Shown here: in pieces, positions 14,845-26,772 of the stretch
Layout of the letters: the number at the start of each line of letters is the position of its first letter
How positions within the stretch are numbered: the first letter of the stretch is position 1
From: Merluccius polli
Lineage: Eukaryota; Chordata; Actinopteri; Gadiformes; Merlucciidae
Length of the DNA: 64,000 nucleotides
Assembly: GCA_030340625.1 (NCBI GenBank)
Contig: JAOPHQ010005743.1
Coordinates: forward strand, 1-64,000
Reading direction: 5' to 3'
The notes under the pieces: generated by a model
The model's input: only the letters and a program-made list of their open reading frames with translations
The model's database searches: none
Told to the model about the DNA's origin: nothing
Position numbers and translations under genes: made by a program

Positions 14845-14845
14845 G
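14728..14845. repeat. (AAT)n/(AAC)n joined to (ATT)n, self-complementary
   Basis: AAT and AAC trinucleotides on the left meet ATT trinucleotides on the right. The AAT and ATT arms are reverse complements and could form a long hairpin, about 130 bp upstream of the proposed hk2 ATG. Confidence 0.9.
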
Positions 14846-14973
14846 TAGTAGTATTTATTTCATCATTATTACTCTTTATTTAAGAGGGTTTGGTGTGCCA
14901 CCTACGGGAGGTACCTGACGTCGCGCGCCGCCACGTCCAGAACCGGACTTCCCGTTCACTCGGATCACGGAGC

Positions 14974-15024
14974 ATGGAGACAGCGTTCAACCTACTGCCG
15001 GGGGGGGACAGTGTGGCCAGCAAG
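14974..15024 (+). CDS. hk2: hk2 candidate exon 1
   Basis: 17 codons, METAFNLLPGGDSVASK, then donor gtatcg. It ends in phase 0, exactly as the canonical HK2 first exon does, and joins exon 2 in frame (SK|VDKYLYHL). The usual first exon is 21 codons with a hydrophobic mitochondrial-binding helix (MIAxxLLAYFFTEL type). This one lacks that helix, although DSVASK could correspond to DQVQK. No canonical first exon was found between 15025 and 16856, but one could lie upstream. The start choice is therefore provisional. Confidence 0.5.
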
Positions 15025-15721
15025 GTATCGTCCCTCAACACATTTCATTTGCGAAACATCATTGTGAGACATTGTGGGTTATAAGGAGCCAAAAAAACCA
15101 AAACAAAACACCAAAACAACCATGTATTTCGCTTTGTAATGTAAACGCCAGAAGCGGTTGGGCGAGCTGGGTAAAAGTTAGCTCTGTTTAAGTTAGCGGG
15201 GACTTGGTGCGGGTCCCTGTTGTGGACCAAGACCGGGTCGGACCGGGTTTCCGGACCCCGTCGCCCTTCCGTCCGTCCTCTCCACACCGGGGGCACTTTC
15301 CCATCTTTTTGTATCTGTCTGTATCGGCGGCGTATCGATCTGACGGCACAATGTTTCCATGGCAGCCAATCACGAGTTGTGACGTGGATGATGACGTGCC
15401 GTGAGGAAGACGTCCGCGAAGGCTGCGCGGTAGTGAAACCAACGTCGCCTCAAAATTCAAACTGACACACATAAGATGTACCAGCTGGCCCATATGTCTT
15501 AGAGATGAGCACGGGGAGGCCTAAACACAAACGACAACAACAAAAACAACAACAACAATAAAACACACACACAGCATCGAAGACAATAGCGTCTCTTCTG
15601 CTGGCTCACTTCTTCACGGAGGTCCAGAAAGTCAGTGTTGGACGAGTGAAACAAGTAGTGGGTTGTTGTTGTTGTTGTTGTTGTTTTTACTACGTTGCTG
15701 TCCATCGCTCAATGTTAACTC

Positions 15722-15727
<6 letters not shown>

Positions 15728-15760
<33 letters not shown>

Positions 15761-15826
15761 TCTCTGTGTGCGTGCGGAAATGTGTACTGTAATGTGTCTA
15801 TTTAAAGATTGACCTGGGCGGTGAAG

Positions 15827-15875
<49 letters not shown>
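15728..15875. repeat. Two (GT)n microsatellites in hk2 intron 1
   Basis: GT runs at 15728-15759 and about 15829-15872, separated by roughly 70 bp of unique sequence. The rest of intron 1 (15025-16856) shows no further feature beyond (TTG)n-like runs near 15663-15686. Confidence 0.95.
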
Positions 15876-16620
15876 AGCATGGCGTGTGTAGACTAGTACT
15901 TGTGGCGGTCAGTCGCCAACACCCACTATCTTCTCCCACCGTGGTGGACACATGTCCGGGATGTGGCGTCACGCCGGGCCCTCCAGACGCCGGGTCAGGG
16001 GGCCACAGCTGTGTTGTGGCCCTGCAACACGGGGGTGGGGGATAGGCCTACATGGGATACACACGCAGTACCGGTCGCCCTGTACGCTGAATACAGAATG
16101 GACCCAGTAGGAGAAACGCAGGTGTAGGTCATAGTCAAGGAAAATACACATTGGCCATGCTGGTGCTGTGACAGACATTTCATAAAAGGGGCCTGTGTCC
16201 TGCAGTGTAATTAGTACAAAACATTTTCTGGACTGGTCTTCTAATTTAAGTCGTCTGATTTGTGCATACAAAATCCAAATTAAAGCTTTATAATCTAATT
16301 CAAAGCAAGCTTATCTAACTGTTTGAAGTCTAACGTCATGTTATTCTTTATTTTCAGATTGCAATGGCGTCTGTTTTGCGCATTCCTGCCAAATGTCAAT
16401 TATATTATTTAATAATATTCAATGTTTCTTGCTTTGTGGTCCTTTGTGGTGCTTTGTGGTCCATTTACTTTTTTGGAAATACTTAACTCTGTATAACTAA
16501 GCCATTTCAACAAAATGTATTTCAGATTGAGCGATACATTTCTTGTTCTTGCCTCTAAAACAAACATTTGACTTTGGATTTGGGAGGACACGTCTAAGGA
16601 AACTTTGTGAAAAGCAAACA

Positions 16621-16650
16621 ATTGAAAACAAGGCTGGCCTTGTTTTCAAT
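16621..16650. repeat. Perfect 13-bp hairpin
   Basis: ATTGAAAACAAGG and its exact complement flank a 4-base loop (CTGG) in hk2 intron 1, about 200 bp upstream of exon 2. Confidence 0.85.
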
Positions 16651-16856
16651 TTCAATTTGTTTGCCATTTACATTTCTCCAAATGTGAAACTGAGAACTGA
16701 CCTGTAGGGTCATGTAATGTAATGTATTATCCCACGCTGATCCGGCATCTACTGTAGTGTTTCATCCTCCATGCATTAATGTCTAGCATTAGAGCTGTAA
16801 AAGACAAATGTGATCGGAGGAGCATAATCTTTTCTCTTCTTCTCCATCTTTCTTAG

Positions 16857-17019
16857 GTGGACAAATATCTGTACCACCTGCGGCTGTCTGATGAGAACCT
16901 GATGGACGTGTCGCTGCGGTTCAGACGGGAGATGGACAAGGGCCTGGGCCGAGACACCAACCCCACCGCCGCCCTCAAGATGCTGCCCACGTTTGTACGC
17001 TCCACCCCTGACGGCACTG
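16857..17019 (+). CDS. hk2: hk2 exon 2
   Basis: 163 nt after a strong pyrimidine tract and tcttag. Encodes VDKYLYHLRLSDENLMDVS and on to KMLPTFVRSTPDGT, the N-terminal helical region and the TPDG turn leading to the active-site cleft. Ends in phase 1. Confidence 0.95.
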
Positions 17020-17046
17020 GTAAGTGACCGGCCAGAACCGCCGCCT

Positions 17047-17120
17047 AGACCAGGGGTTCCCAACCTGTTGGGACTAAGGCACACCACGATCACAACCATG
17101 AAGTCAAAGCTGGTGGGGAA
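17047..17120 (+). mobile_element. hAT terminus fragment in hk2 intron 2
   Basis: CAGGGGTTCCCAACCTGTTG is a classic hAT-type end of fish and mammalian genomes. The opposite terminus was not found within the 440-bp intron, so this is a truncated remnant. Confidence 0.5.
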
Positions 17121-17459
17121 TGGTTATGAAACATGTCAGGCACAATATTTCACACACGGAAAATTGTCAAAAAACTATCATCATAAAAATAACACAGGCC
17201 ATTGCATTGTTTGTCAGAGGTGTGTATTGAAATTGCGCAAGAACTTGCATTACGTGTAAAAATTCATCAATGATGAAGTAAATCATAAGTTACTGATACT
17301 AATTTATAGTACTAATGGTACAAAATTATAAATAGTGCACAGTTATAGTAGCCTACTAATTTTACAATACTGTATATAATAGTAGTAACTAGTAGTACTT
17401 TGAGTCCATATTTATACTAGCCCCTAGTTTACCGTATCGCAATATATATATTTTTAAAG

Positions 17460-17608
17460 AAAAGGGCGACTTCTTGGCTCTTGACCTTGGCGGGACCCAC
17501 TTCCGTGTGCTGTTGGTGAAGGTGTCATCCAATGGCAAGCAGAAGGTGGAGATGGAAAACCAAATCTATGCCATTCCAGAGAACATCATGAAGGGCCGTG
17601 CCTCTGAG
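17460..17608 (+). CDS. hk2: hk2 exon 3 (N-half phosphate-1 loop)
   Basis: 149 nt. Encodes EKGDFLALDLGGTHFRVLLV and on to VEMENQIYAIPENIMKGRASE. The ATP phosphate loop reads GGTHFR, with His85 where GGTNFR is usual. The acceptor (ttttaaag) is pyrimidine-poor compared with the other exons. Confidence 0.93.
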
Positions 17609-17845
17609 GTGAGGGATGACAAACCCCAGCGCTTTTAGTAATATAGACTTATATTCTCAGCCTGCTGCCGTTCCTAAGGTTAAAACGCTCACCCATCATT
17701 TGAAGTGGTTTTGGTTTAATAAACTGGACCCAGAATTAAGACATAGCAACTGTTCTGTTTGACCTCTATTGGTCTGCACTGTCCCAGCTACTTGTACTGT
17801 AAATGTCTGGGTGTCATTGCTAACCCTTGTCTCCATGTTCCACAG

Positions 17846-17965
17846 CTATTTGACCACATTGCTGATTGTCTGGCAAACTTCCTGGACAAATTGGGCATAA
17901 AAGAGAAAAAGCTTCCACTCGGCTTCACCTTCTCTTTCCCTTGCCAGCAGACGAAGCTGGATGAG
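17846..17965 (+). CDS. hk2: hk2 exon 4
   Basis: 120 nt, phase 0. Encodes LFDHIADCLANFLDKLGIKE and LPLGFTFSFPCQQTKLDE, containing the glucose-binding FTFSFPC segment of the N-half. Confidence 0.95.
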
Positions 17966-18710
17966 GTGAAGTTTATTTTATGTTTTCCGTTTGTCATTGC
18001 TCTTTTTTACACTGCCAAGCCAATTGCCATATGGTTGCAATGGTAATGGTAAATTGGCTTATTTTTAGCTAACAGTGTTACGGTGTACTTCTGATTGCTG
18101 ACAGAAGTATTAGTATTGTGTGTGTGCACATACTGCAAAATGGACATAAATATATTTGGAGAACATTAAGACGGCAACTAATAATATAGATTTAATCATT
18201 TAGTCTATAGAAATAATGGCAAATGTCTGCCGCAAGTTACCGGACCCCAAAGTCTTACATTTGCTTGCAATGTCCAAGAAGCAGCCAAGAACAACTACAC
18301 TTCGTGGAGGCAAGGTTCTTAGCCCCTGCGTCGTGCATTCATTTTCGATACATGCACATCTCGTCATGGATTATCCCATACAAAGTCAATGATCACTCAA
18401 AATTAACAGAACATTTATTTTTTTTGAAATATTTATTAATTACAATAAGCTTTCAGTGTGTTCCACCGGCGCACAGACACAGCTGTCGCATATGTTTTAA
18501 GAAAGTAAGTTGTAGGACTATATATTTTCTAAATATAGGCCTATTCCAATATGTCCTAAATGTTTTTTTAAAGAAAAGACATTTTTCCCATTATTATATT
18601 TCTCGGGAAACAGGAAATGGTTTGGATGGGTATTCCCGGGAATCCCGTTTTCCAGGATTAAAACCTAGCATGCAGGTCTAAGAGACTGTTTGTTCCTGTG
18701 CCTGTTGCAG

Positions 18711-18806
18711 AGTATCCTGGTCTCCTGGACAAAGGGCTTCAGGGTGAGTGGTGTGGAAGGAAAGGATGTGGTCGCCCTGCTGAGGAGAGCCATACAGAAG
18801 AGAGGG
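18711..18806 (+). CDS. hk2: hk2 exon 5
   Basis: 96 nt, phase 0. Encodes SILVSWTKGFRVSGVEGKDV and VALLRRAIQKRG. The WTKGF motif supplies a glucose-contacting Lys. Confidence 0.95.
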
Positions 18807-19180
18807 GTGAGTGTACAACCAGGCTCTTTACACACCATAATGATCAGCAGAATGCTGCAGAGTAGTACATCTCTCTGTGTGAGGGCCGGGTGTAGCAGCG
18901 AGACTGTCCAACTAGATTAAAGGGAACCATAAGTTTGTTGTTTTTGTGAAAAAAAACTGTTTAGAAAGCCTTTTTAGCCTGCTATACAACTACCTACTCA
19001 ATGGGAAGAATGTTTCAGTACTTGCATAACCCAACAAAAAATATTTTTGTGAAACATAAATTAAATGTACATGTAAAGGCAATTAGAAAAGCAATACAAT
19101 ATAAAATTAAATATAAAAAAATAATTAATACATTTTAAATACAAAAAAAATTAATAAATACAAACATAATTAGGTTTTTT

Positions 19181-19930
19181 TCACTTCTCATCCAAGATGT
19201 AAAACGCAGAGCTGAACAGCCGCTCACTGTGCTTGTGCACAGCGCACATATGTATTTGCGTGCCATTGCTGGAAAATGGCCTTATTAGGTCCTCTGCAAA
19301 GAAACCATCCAGTTGCTGTGATGCCCTTTGCTCTTGGCCTTTCTGGTCCCCTTTCCTCCAGAACCTCATCAAACATGTCACGTGATTTACTTATTTGCAA
19401 ATGGGCTCATTGTGTCAACGCTGGAAAAGAGACAAGCAAAAGTAGCAAAGCGGATTCAAAAAGTCCGAAATGCTTAAATGACTTAAAGTAAGCAAACAAA
19501 TCAATACAGCCTAGACTTCATCAGTCCCTCTGTTGGTTTGCGGCTGCAGATGTTTCAAAATTGTGGTGGCTGATATAAAATGCTGCTACTCAACCAGTGA
19601 GAAATGTTCAGCGTAACGTTGTACGTTTCGGGGAGACAGGAGTCAGAAAAATGACGATGACTGGGCAGTGTGTAGCGGGGCTCCATATACTTCATCAGGC
19701 TTCGAAACCCCTCGTCCCCCACAACGGAGAAAGGTTGGTCATTTAATGGGATGAACTCCATCACCTTGTTGGTGATCCCTTTAGCTTTGGCGCTGTCCAT
19801 GGGGAATTTATTCCTTTTCTCAAATGCTGTGGTTATCGGCTGAGTCTTTCTGGTGGTGCTTTGTGCTTTGTTGGTGTCCATTTCATTTCTCAATTTTTTT
19901 ATCGGCTTTGACTGCTTTTCAAATGGCTGA
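19181..19930 (-). pseudogene. hAT transposase remnant (ZBED-like)
   Basis: Two minus-strand pieces. 19893 down to 19555 reads AFEKRNKFPMDSAKAKGITN, VMEFIPLNDQPFSVVGDEGF and YMEPRYTLPSRH-like sequence, matching the segment after the BED finger of ZBED-type hAT transposases. 19381 down to 19181 reads ERLFSSAFYILDEK, the hallmark C-terminal dimerisation motif (SERLFSTA...DEKR). The catalytic middle is missing, so this is an internally deleted copy in hk2 intron 5. ACNVA-type DNA-binding residues are not preserved. Confidence 0.75.
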
Positions 19931-20106
19931 TGAGATTGATGTGTTAAAGGAGAGGTATTATACTCTAAAACTGTTCCCTGGGGTCTTCACAAGAAGTTAT
20001 TGAAGTTTATATATTAAAAACTCCTAAATCCAGCTTCTGTAGTGTGTGTCTGCCGCTCATTTTCTCCGCTCTGAAGAACAGGCTGTTGTGGGCGATGTAT
20101 GGCAAT

Positions 20107-20228
20107 GATTGGCCGCCTCATTAGAAGGTGGGATGTATGGTAATGAGCTGTGCTCTGATTGGCCGCCTCATTAGAAGGTGGGATGTATGGTAATGAGCTC
20201 TGCTCTGATTGGCCGCCTCATTGGAAGG
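20107..20228. repeat. 50-bp tandem repeat with CCAAT-box cores
   Basis: About 2.4 copies of a 50-bp unit starting GATTGGCCGCCTCATTAGAA. Each unit contains ATTGG (inverted CCAAT) and ATGTATGGTAATGAGC. It lies inside a probable MITE beginning near TTAAAGGAGAGGTATTATAC (19945) in hk2 intron 5; the right end of that MITE was not located. Confidence 0.75.
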
Positions 20229-21284
20229 TTTGGGAGGGGGAGAGCAGAGCTCCCATGCTGCTCAAGGTAAACAAGCTTGACGCGTCATTTACAGTAACAT
20301 AGTAAACATGGCAGAGACTACAGAAACAACAGTGAGCCTGTACATGTCTGACCGGCTTTTGTGTGTTTCTACTTTACCGAGTCGGACACGCTCAACACAC
20401 TTATAAAACAGACATTGGTCCCAAAAATAACTTTAAGATGAGTCCTGATTACAACAAAAAACTTTAAAAGATGTGTCCTGAGTCCAGCTTTAGTTGTCTT
20501 GCTTTTTCTACACACAACTTTTTCTATGTAGCTCAGACTGCTAGCTTGTTAGCTAACCAGCAGTGCAATATACTAACTACACTAACTTACAAATAATACC
20601 AAAACATGGTAATACTTGCAGACTCCATGTTTTCCTATGGTCACGTACAGTGGGAGTTGATTCCTGCATGCATCCTACAACATGACATCTATGGTGTTGG
20701 GATCTCAACTTAGGTTGGATTATGCAAATAGGCATTATGATGTCAAAAAGCACGCTTTTTCCAAACGGCCTGTAGAATCGAGGGTTTTCTGAACAATGCA
20801 ACTACAGAATAAGGGAGGGACTTCCAGATTTCACACAAGTATGATTTGATAATTTTTTAAATTGGTTAAAGTCAAAATCCTGTGGACACGTACCTTTACG
20901 TCCTAGAGAGCATTTACAAGCACTCTGTTTATTGACTGCCGTTCATTCTGAATCTATTGAGCGCTAAGGACAGATTCACAGTCCAGCCACATACTAGGTT
21001 TTGACCTAGTCTTGTGTAAATAGGAATTGGTCTATTTTGGATGCGGAAATTCAAAAAACACTAAAATACAATAACCCCAAAAAAATATTATGCAAAAAAA
21101 AAAAAGAATTTTTGTTGATCCAAAAATTAAAAATCTATTTTATGCTGTTATGAATGAATAATCAATTATTCTGACCCACCCCTAGTTAGGATGCATCTCT
21201 CTTCTTAATGTGCTCCTGTGTGTGTGTGTGTGTACACATCTGTTTGATCCATGCATTTATCGATGTGTTCTGTTCTATTCCCAG

Positions 21285-21384
21285 GACTTTGATATTGACA
21301 TCGTTGCGGTGATCAATGACACGGTTGGCACCATGATGACCTGCGGCTATGATGACCATCATTGTGAGATTGGCCTGATCATCG
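21285..21384 (+). CDS. hk2: hk2 exon 6 (N-half catalytic Asp)
   Basis: 100 nt. Encodes DFDIDIVAVINDTVGTMMTC and on to CEIGLIIG. Asp205 corresponds to the catalytic base Asp209 of human HK2, so the N-half retains the key acid-base residue. Confidence 0.96.
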
Positions 21385-22826
21385 GTAAGACATCAGAGAG
21401 TCCGGGCACCAGCCCAGGAACACAGCGGGCACCAGTCCTTCAAGGGTCATGTGATGCATGTTGTGTAATGCAGGGTGTTCCATAAGTGCCGGCTGTCAGC
21501 TAAATAGCCAACAACTTGCTCCTCTTTGGCCGGCTTTTATGCCCGACATCATATTAATAGACTGAATTTCTGTGTTTGGGTGAACACTATTTAGCCTCCT
21601 GACATTACAAGGCAGTCGGTTTGTGGTCTATTTAGTCCATTATCATAACATGGCAATTGGTTGGACAAGATGACAGACGTGATGTCTTTATTTGAAGTTG
21701 ACTATAAATTAGCGTAGTGTTGCGTAATTTTCTTTTCCATACCTTCGCTTTGAATCGATCGCTTTACAGACGTGGTTGAAGCATAGACTGTATAACATAA
21801 CATAACATTGAAGACAACAACAAGTAGGAGTAAAAGTAATACTATAGTGGTAGGACGGCAGTCCAGAATTGCATGTGTGAATAAAATACACAGTATTCCG
21901 CTTATTAATGATGACCCTAGCGCATATTAGCCTGTATGAGAATCACTTCGCGTTCGGTTAGTCAATTTGTTACATTTCACCTGAAATAACATAGAAGTTA
22001 CTATGTGCCATTATGTCCCACAGTTGAACACCCTTCAGACTAAATAATGTGCAGATTTGTTATGTCTTGGCGAGGCTTTACAACCTATTCCTGTTACAGT
22101 TCACGTCCAATTTTCACGAGTTACCAACATGTATACCTTCCTGTCTATAGTGGATACAAGTTAGTGTCTATAGTTTGTTACAAGTTAGGATCATGGATGT
22201 ATGGGTTAGGATCGGTTAGAGTAGTGCACAGCATCCAATCGACCAGATTACAGGGTGCAAACACCTGGTGCACAAACGTAATTCCCTCAGTGTTGTTAAC
22301 AAGTATCTGCCACTAAGCTTCATTAGTGCCACTCTAATTAGTCTGCCACTAACAAGCTGCTTGAAGGCGCCGTTTCTTTTTAATTATGTTTAACTGTTTA
22401 GAGTCTAGACTATATATAGTAAGATGTGGAGTGTCAAGTCGAGTGCAGGAATTATAGGCTAGTACAATAATCATACTCCCTCTCCCAGCCTATCATAAAC
22501 TAGCCATTTTTGCATTCTATTATTTATAACAGCAATAGGCTTATCTTCAAGGTACAGTTTATTGAAACGGTTTATAAAACAAATAGACGACAGAGACTAT
22601 ATTACCAATGTGATATTCATAAGCAACAAAGTGCCTTGCCTGTATGTAGAAATTGAGTACAAAAAAGTTCAATATATGTATTTGTAGGAAAGTTGATTGA
22701 AAGGGAGATTGGCGTAGGACCGCTGATCAGAATCGATCTTCGGTCTGCCGCAAGTCACATTGCCTATTTGGTTAGTCTGCTTGTCTCTTTTGACTTGTCT
22801 GATAATATGGGCCTTGTACCTGGCAG
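21385..22826. other. hk2 intron 6, nothing recognised
   Basis: AT-rich intronic sequence with no repeat ends, coding similarity or RNA gene recognised. Confidence 0.5.
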
Positions 22827-23010
22827 GCACGGGCACCAACGCCTGCTACATGGAGGAGATGCGCAACATGGAACTGGTGGAGGGGGACGAGGGGCGCATG
22901 TGCGTCAACATGGAGTGGGGGGCGTTCGGAGACGACGGTGTGCTGGACGACTTGCGCACCGCATTTGACCGCGAAATTGACGCTGGCTCCCTGAATCCCG
23001 GAAAGCAGCT
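22827..23010 (+). CDS. hk2: hk2 exon 7
   Basis: 184 nt. Encodes GTGTNACYMEEMRNMELVEG, RMCVNMEWGAFGDDGVLDDL and NPGKQL. Bases 22874-22934 are identical to bases 37616-37676 of exon 15, the paralogous exon of the C-half; the flanking codons diverge normally. Confidence 0.96.
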
Positions 23011-24232
23011 GTAAGTGTTTTTTGCCTTAAATATGTAAAAACCCCTTTCCTACATTTGTGAACTCCGGAGGGATTTTATTCAGAAACCGCAGGCAGGATG
23101 GTCGGCTTTTCTTGTCTTCGGGGAAAAGCCAATAATCCTTCCTGCGCACGATCATTAAGTGCACTGTGCACAGAGGTGGTGCTATTCACAGACGGGAGCG
23201 AGAGCAGGGCTAGGACGGGCTGATGCGCTGTGCGCAGCTCTACAATGAAATACGATTTCACCCATTTTAAATAGTTGAACAATAGAAAATCAATATGTGG
23301 CGGTCAATGACTCATCGGAGTTGGACCGCTGAGTGGATCCAAAGCCACCGACGTCTATGCAGCAGTCTTGCGTGATATTGTAGTTTTGCCTTTTGCGTTA
23401 TTAAGATAACACTGCAGAAATTAAAAGGAATCAGTTGATAGATTGATAAATTATGTATTTGGCCCAGCACTGGTGCCTACAAATGAACAAATCCACAGGT
23501 TTTGATTCTGTGTTAACATGCCACTGTACATGCTCACAGACATTTTCACCCTCCATGGTAGTCTTAAGCTGTGAAATGGGCACTGCAGACACGCATGTTG
23601 AATGTCCTGGTCATGAGCACGGTGGTGAATTTTGGATCAAACTATAGATGTTTTATTAGCTTCGACCCACCAGTTGCAATGGACTGGCTCAGTGGGGAAA
23701 AAGTTAAATTTGTGTTCAGTTGACAGTCTTGTTCTATGTACATTCATACAACCGGGAACTGAGCACTTCATTTTGATTCAGAAGTAAATGCTTAGACTGT
23801 GTTCTAATCACTAAAAAAACACCCCCTCCTACACTTACCCTTGCGACTTATTGTCGCTTATAAACCATAAGTACCAAGTATAATTTGTAAAATAATGTTT
23901 CCCTATTCTTTGGAAAAAAAACATTGCTGAAAAATCCACTGATTAAAGTGCTTCAATAGAGACACCCACAGGGCAGGCAAGAGGGGAAGGGAAGTGGAGG
24001 TGGGGGGCAGAGGAGGACGAGCTTCTGCTGTCCTCCTTAGGGTGGGGACAGCAGACACTTAGGGTTTACTAATGTACTTTAATGTACCGTTATTGGCCAA
24101 AACACTCCGCTCCGTTGGGGATGTCCTCCCTGACCAATCAACAATTACAATGTAATATTGTGTTGGTCCAATGATGGTTTTCAATTTTCATCTTCAATTC
24201 TCTACCACTGTATTGTACGTTAGTGTGACAAA

Positions 24233-24986
24233 TAGTGTTGCACCGATACCGATACTAGTATCGGGAGGGGCCCCGATACCGCGCTAAAATGCTGGCATCG
24301 GTATCGGCGAGTACGAACAAATAATGCGCCGATGCCATTTACATATACTAATATGAAACTTGGAACGCAGCGCTTTGCGTCTTTCTCTCCCTTCACTCAC
24401 TGCTGCGTGTGATCACACGTGTTCAGTGCATGCCGTGCCAAGCAGCTATCCTATTGGCCCACTCCGGCCGCCCGGCCGCGCATGTTGACCGACCGACAAG
24501 CGACGACGACAAAGTACCAAAAAAAAGAAAGAAAAAAAAGCACCGGAGACGCGGAGGGCGCGCGGTTCAGCCGCGCGGCGCACAGAAAAGTTGCTCCGCC
24601 TGCGGACGCGCCGGTGCGGGGAAACTCAGTGAGCGGGTCCGCCTGCCGGTGCGACGCACCCGGTCACCACCCATGCCCCCCCCCCCGCTCCCCGGGGTGC
24701 CATGCGGACACAAACAAGGAGAAGAGGGGAAAAAGCAGGAGAGAGAGGGAGACGCGTCTTGCTCACAGGCGGGAGATCGCTCAAATGGACAGACAGTGAC
24801 CGCACCACAGACGACGAGTTAAGCTGTAATCGGCTTCTCCCCCCCCCCCCGCTACATAGGCCTACTAGTAATCATCTCTAGTTATACTATATTATCTAAT
24901 TATACTAGTAATTAAGCCATGATAGCAATGATTTTACATCCAATTGAGTATGCAGTTCTTTAGTATTAGAAGAAAAAAAGCTTGTG

Positions 24987-25017
<31 letters not shown>

Positions 25018-25120
25018 TTTTCCGGCGTGGTATCGGTATGGTATCGGTATCGGCCGATACTGCACAGCCGGGTATCGGTATCGGTATCGGGGGCCAAAAA
25101 ATGGTATCGGTGCAACACTA
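24233..25120. mobile_element. Non-autonomous hAT element with intact target duplication
   Basis: Terminal inverted repeats TAGTGTTGCACCGATACCGA and its complement at the right end, with further internal GTATCGG repeats. The 8-bp duplication GTGACAAA flanks it at 24225-24232 and 25121-25128, diagnostic of hAT insertion. Length 888 bp. The GC-rich interior (24440-24830) looks like the 5' flank of an autonomous relative and has no transposase. Located in hk2 intron 7. Confidence 0.92.
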
Positions 25121-25440
25121 GTGACAAACTGGCGGTAAAGCAATAGATAGAATTACGCATTCATGATATAGTTTTACAAATTGTAGTCTAGTTTTGACAA
25201 ATGTTTTTAACAAATTGCTTCGTATTTTTCAAATTGGAGTTGGTCGGGCGAGAAATACATAATGCATCCGTGTCTGGTTTGATGACAATGTTTTTGGATT
25301 TTCGAGATCAAAGCAGACTTTTGTGGTGGTGTGCTGGCTGCTAGATGCTGGAATAGCTAATAAAAATGCAACTCGGACTTGAAAATGACTGTACTGTTGA
25401 CCCCATTTAATTCTTTGGCGTCCCAACAAAAACATGGATA

Positions 25441-25665
25441 GGGATGGGAATTGAGAAGCGGTTGGGAACCGGTTCTAAATTGTCCAATCCATCGGAATCG
25501 TATGCCTCAAAGTCTATAAATTCCTCTTATCGATGCTGGCATGTTTTTACGACAGTTGCGCATGCGCGTTTCAAAACAACAACGGAGTCATCATGCCGGA
25601 ATTTCATGAAGGTAGATGACAACAGTGCTAGTTGTAATGTTTGTAAAAACATTTCTTTATAGAAG
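25441..25665 (+). mobile_element. hAT 5'-end fragment with BED-finger start
   Basis: Starts GGGATGGGAATTGAGAAGCG, a hAT-type terminus. It leads into a short frame containing KVDDNSASCNVCKNIS, the C-x2-C opening of a BED zinc finger. Truncated afterwards. hk2 intron 7. Confidence 0.5.
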
Positions 25666-26535
25666 ATTTTTTGGCCAGTGGCAAAATGATAAAAATTGAG
25701 AAAAAAAATAGCAATTCAAATCCTTTCCCAATTTGTTAAATAGCAATTTATCAAACAACAATTTCAAGCTTTTAATAATCGTTAGGTTTTAAGAACGAAT
25801 ATTCAAATAGTTCATTTAAAAAAAAAGTCAATTCACAGTGCGTATGTTTCCCTGTCTGAATTGGAGTCGGCAGACACCACTGCTGCAGAGTCGCATTTTT
25901 ATCAACTGATCTTTTTACTTTTTCATTTCTGAAGCGGTTCAATTCGTTAAAACAAGTGTTATTTTAATAATGCAAAACTACAATATCGCGTAGGATTGCT
26001 GCGTGGACGTCAGTGGCTTTCAGATCCACTCATAGGGCTGAGTCCCACTCTGTTACGGCAGAGCTTAAATGTAAACTAAAAGTTTCCGAAGACATAGTAT
26101 GAGAGTAGGCCTACTTCAAATTATCATAAAGCAAATTGGTGGTTTGAATTCTTTGATTGTGCAAAGTATTAATGAAATTGCAATGCAGAGTGCAGTGCTT
26201 TGACCTATAAAAGTCAAGATCGTCCAATGAGAAAGAGGTGGTTTCCATTGAGCTGTAACGAGATGCAGTTAACATCAATGTGCAAAGCAACAGGAATGAC
26301 TTGTTTTGTGCACTGAGGGTCATAGCCTAGATTGGCATAATGTGACCCCCCCATGACTTCTTGTAGTTCTCACCACACATGCAATTATCTGGCTGATTGG
26401 GAAACACATAAGAACAAAAGGGTTTGAGTCAGACATCACATGGCCATCAAATGGCCAGGGATTTGATTTTTACGCAATACTCATAATAATACATTCCCAG
26501 TTCCAGTCTTAGTATCAGGAAAATCCTTACTTCAT

Positions 26536-26597
26536 CTCACTCGCTCACTCGCTCACTCCCTCACGCACTCACTCACTCACTCACTCACTCACTCTCT
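26536..26597. repeat. (CTCA)n-type repeat forming the exon 8 pyrimidine tract
   Basis: CTCA/CTCG tetranucleotides end 10 bases before exon 8 (…ctctctcatctgcag), so the microsatellite supplies most of the polypyrimidine tract. Confidence 0.9.
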
Positions 26598-26606
26598 CAT
26601 CTGCAG

Positions 26607-26768
26607 GTTTGAGAAGATGATCAGTGGCTTCTATATGGGCGAGTTGGTTCGCCTCATCCTGGTGAAGATGGCCAAAGACCAGATGATCTTCCAGGGTCAG
26701 GTGACGGCCAACCTGCTGACCACCGGCCACTTCAAAACCAGCCAAGTCTCTGCTATCGAAACCGATAG
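26607..26768 (+). CDS. hk2: hk2 exon 8
   Basis: 162 nt, two codons longer than the 156 nt usual for this exon. Encodes FEKMISGFYMGELVRLILVK and on to FKTSQVSAIETDR. The extra codons fall at the 3' end, where the surface loop before exon 9 is variable. The acceptor lies in a CTCA-repeat tract. Confidence 0.94.
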
Positions 26769-26772
26769 GTGA

